Positions 36,406 to 37,465 of a stretch of 37,465 bases of DNA are shown one piece after another. The notes beneath the pieces were generated by a model that searched no databases, was not told the origin of the DNA, and saw nothing but the letters and a program-made list of their open reading frames with translations. The DNA is from an uncultured Oscillospiraceae bacterium (GTDB lineage: Bacteria; Bacillota; Clostridia; Oscillospirales; Oscillospiraceae): assembly GCA_944385395.1 (NCBI GenBank), contig CALWXA010000086.1, positions 1-37,465 of the forward strand, given 5' to 3'. A program made the position numbers and the translations under genes. Every line of letters begins with the position of its first letter. Positions within the stretch are counted from its first letter, which is position 1.

Positions 36406-37465
36406 AGCAGCGCAGATTCGAATTTTTCCGCCGTTACCGGCGGTATGGGGTGGTGCTGGCGGCAGATCTGGCAGTGCTCGTGGCCTTTGAAGCGCTGAAG
36501 GGGAACCGGGATGTGATGAACGCCCTGGCCCAGGGCGTTACCCTGCCCATCCAACGGGCCTTGGCCTATGTGACGTATCTGGTGCCTTTTTCCGTGGCGG
36601 AGCTTCTGTACGTCACCGCACTGGGTACGGCGGTGCTGCTGGTGTGCGTGGCCATCCGGTGTCTGGCGGCCAGTCGCCGCAAGTGGGAAACGGCGGCGAA
36701 AATGTTGCTGGGTACGGCGTGTACGGTGCTGAGCATCTACGCCGCCCTGACGCTGCTGTGGGGCACCAACTACTACACCGACACCTTTCAGGAGAAAAGC
36801 GGCATCTATGGCCGTGAGGCCAGCGTGGAAGAGCTGCGGGAGCTGACGGAATATTTTGCCGGGCAGCTTTCCCTGGCCTCCGACGATGTGGAGCGGGACG
36901 AACAGGGCCTCTTTGCCGAGGACCGGCAGGAGATCTTCCAGCGTTCCACCGGGATCTATGAACATAGCTACGGGGAGTTTCCCTTCCTGGAGCACAAGGA
37001 CCGGGTGCCCAAGCCCCTGGCCTTTTCCGAGGTCTTCAGCGCCATGGACTTTACCGGATTCTACTTCCCCTTCACCGGAGAGGCCAATCTCAACGTCCAC
37101 TGCCCGGCGGCTTTTCTGCCCGCCACCATCATCCATGAGCTGGGCCATCAGCGGGGCATCGCCTCGGAGCAGGAGTGTAATTTCCTCAGTGTGGTGGTAT
37201 CCATCGCATCCGACGATCCCATCTACCGCTACTCCGGGTGGCTGACGGGCTACGTACATCTGAGCAACGCACTCTACAGCGCCGATCCGGAGGCCTGGGA
37301 GACCATCTGCCGGACACTGCCGGAAACGGTGCGGCAGGACCTGCGGTACAATAGCCTCTACTGGGCATCCATGGAAAGCGGCCTGACGGATGCGGCCCAG
37401 GATGTCTATGACTCCTTCCTGAAAAACTACGGCGACAGCGACGGTGTACAGAGCTACGGCATGGT
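36402..37465 (+). CDS. DUF3810 membrane metallopeptidase-like protein (partial, runs off right edge)
   Basis: The frame opens at an ATG at 36402 overlapping the thioesterase stop and stays open for 354 codons to the window edge. Family size suggests only the last few residues or tens of residues are missing. Two to three N-terminal membrane helices are visible (GVVLAADLAVLVAFEAL, VAELLYVTALGTAVLLVCVAIRCL and AKMLLGTACTVLSIYAALTLLW). A soluble domain follows with a zinc-peptidase-like motif HELGHQRG (H245-H249) and the acidic stretch ASEQE about seven residues later. This matches DUF3810, a family described mainly by its HExxH-like motif; substrate and role are unknown. It probably faces outside the cell. 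Confidence 0.85.
   Translation, partial: MKQRRFEFFRRYRRYGVVLAADLAVLVAFEALKGNRDVMNALAQGVTLPIQRALAYVTYLVPFSVAELLYVTALGTAVLLVCVAIRCLAASRRKWETAAKMLLGTACTVLSIYAALTLLWGTNYYTDTFQEKSGIYGREASVEELRELTEYFAGQLSLASDDVERDEQGLFAEDRQEIFQRSTGIYEHSYGEFPFLEHKDRVPKPLAFSEVFSAMDFTGFYFPFTGEANLNVHCPAAFLPATIIHELGHQRGIASEQECNFLSVVVSIASDDPIYRYSGWLTGYVHLSNALYSADPEAWETICRTLPETVRQDLRYNSLYWASMESGLTDAAQDVYDSFLKNYGDSDGVQSYGM

Noticed and set aside
1..37465. CRISPR arrays, tRNA/rRNA genes, insertion sequences, prophage
   Set aside because: I looked through the intergenic stretches for regularly spaced repeats, T-loop sequences and transposase or phage motifs and saw none; this was by eye, so a short or divergent tRNA could have been missed.

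Overview
The window is a gene-dense, GC-rich (roughly 60 % by eye) piece of a bacterial chromosome. A spoIIE gene (sporulation phosphatase), Gram-positive ribosome-binding sites, sigma-A promoters, a NusA without C-terminal repeats, split glutamate synthase subunits and an ANTAR regulator all point to an endospore-forming member of the Clostridia. The GC content and gene styles suggest Oscillospirales/Oscillospiraceae; that placement is inference. I saw no phage genes, insertion sequences, CRISPR arrays, tRNA or rRNA genes.

Layout. (1) 1-9084, plus strand: a nitrogen-assimilation cluster (FMN domain and GXGXG domain of a split glutamate synthase, a short glutamine synthetase with a changed flap residue, an ANTAR regulator with a degenerate receiver). 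Then come pyrG behind an attenuator-like leader, a small alarmone synthetase translationally coupled to a Tet(M)/EF-G-like GTPase fused to a Rae1/YacP-type NYN nuclease, and a dCMP deaminase. (2) 9158-10224, minus: rpsF-ssb-rpsR. (3) 10225-10586: a 362-nt gene-free stretch with the rpsF promoter/leader and a cluster of hairpins. (4) 10587-16507, minus: queT with a probable preQ1-type riboswitch, an orphan nucleotidyltransferase-fold protein, dusB with an ECF sigma/anti-sigma pair, a small membrane protein and spoIIE. (5) 16621-24764, minus: the long rimP-nusA-rnpM-ylxQ-infB-rbfA-nrnA-truB-ribF operon, whose leader contains its own intrinsic terminator. (6) 24863-27747, minus: znuB, znuC, znuA and a Zur-like repressor, with a perfect palindromic operator over the zur promoter. 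(7) 28134-37465, plus: an NSS-family transporter with a structured leader, an AI-2E/PerM-family membrane protein, a five-gene peptide/nickel-type ABC importer, a PaaI-like thioesterase and a DUF3810 membrane metallopeptidase cut by the window edge.

How the parts connect. Most genes serve translation and its control: ribosomal proteins, IF-2, RbfA, RimP, NusA, the RNase P modulator, tRNA modification by TruB, DusB and queuosine-precursor uptake, and (p)ppGpp synthesis. The most promising candidate for an undescribed system is the 5229-8482 operon. It links an alarmone synthetase to a single polypeptide combining a ribosomal A-site GTPase of the Tet(M) type with an A-site mRNA endonuclease of the Rae1 type. 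Several probable RNA-based switches (pyrG, queT, rimP/nusA, rpsF and NSS leaders) also merit checking.
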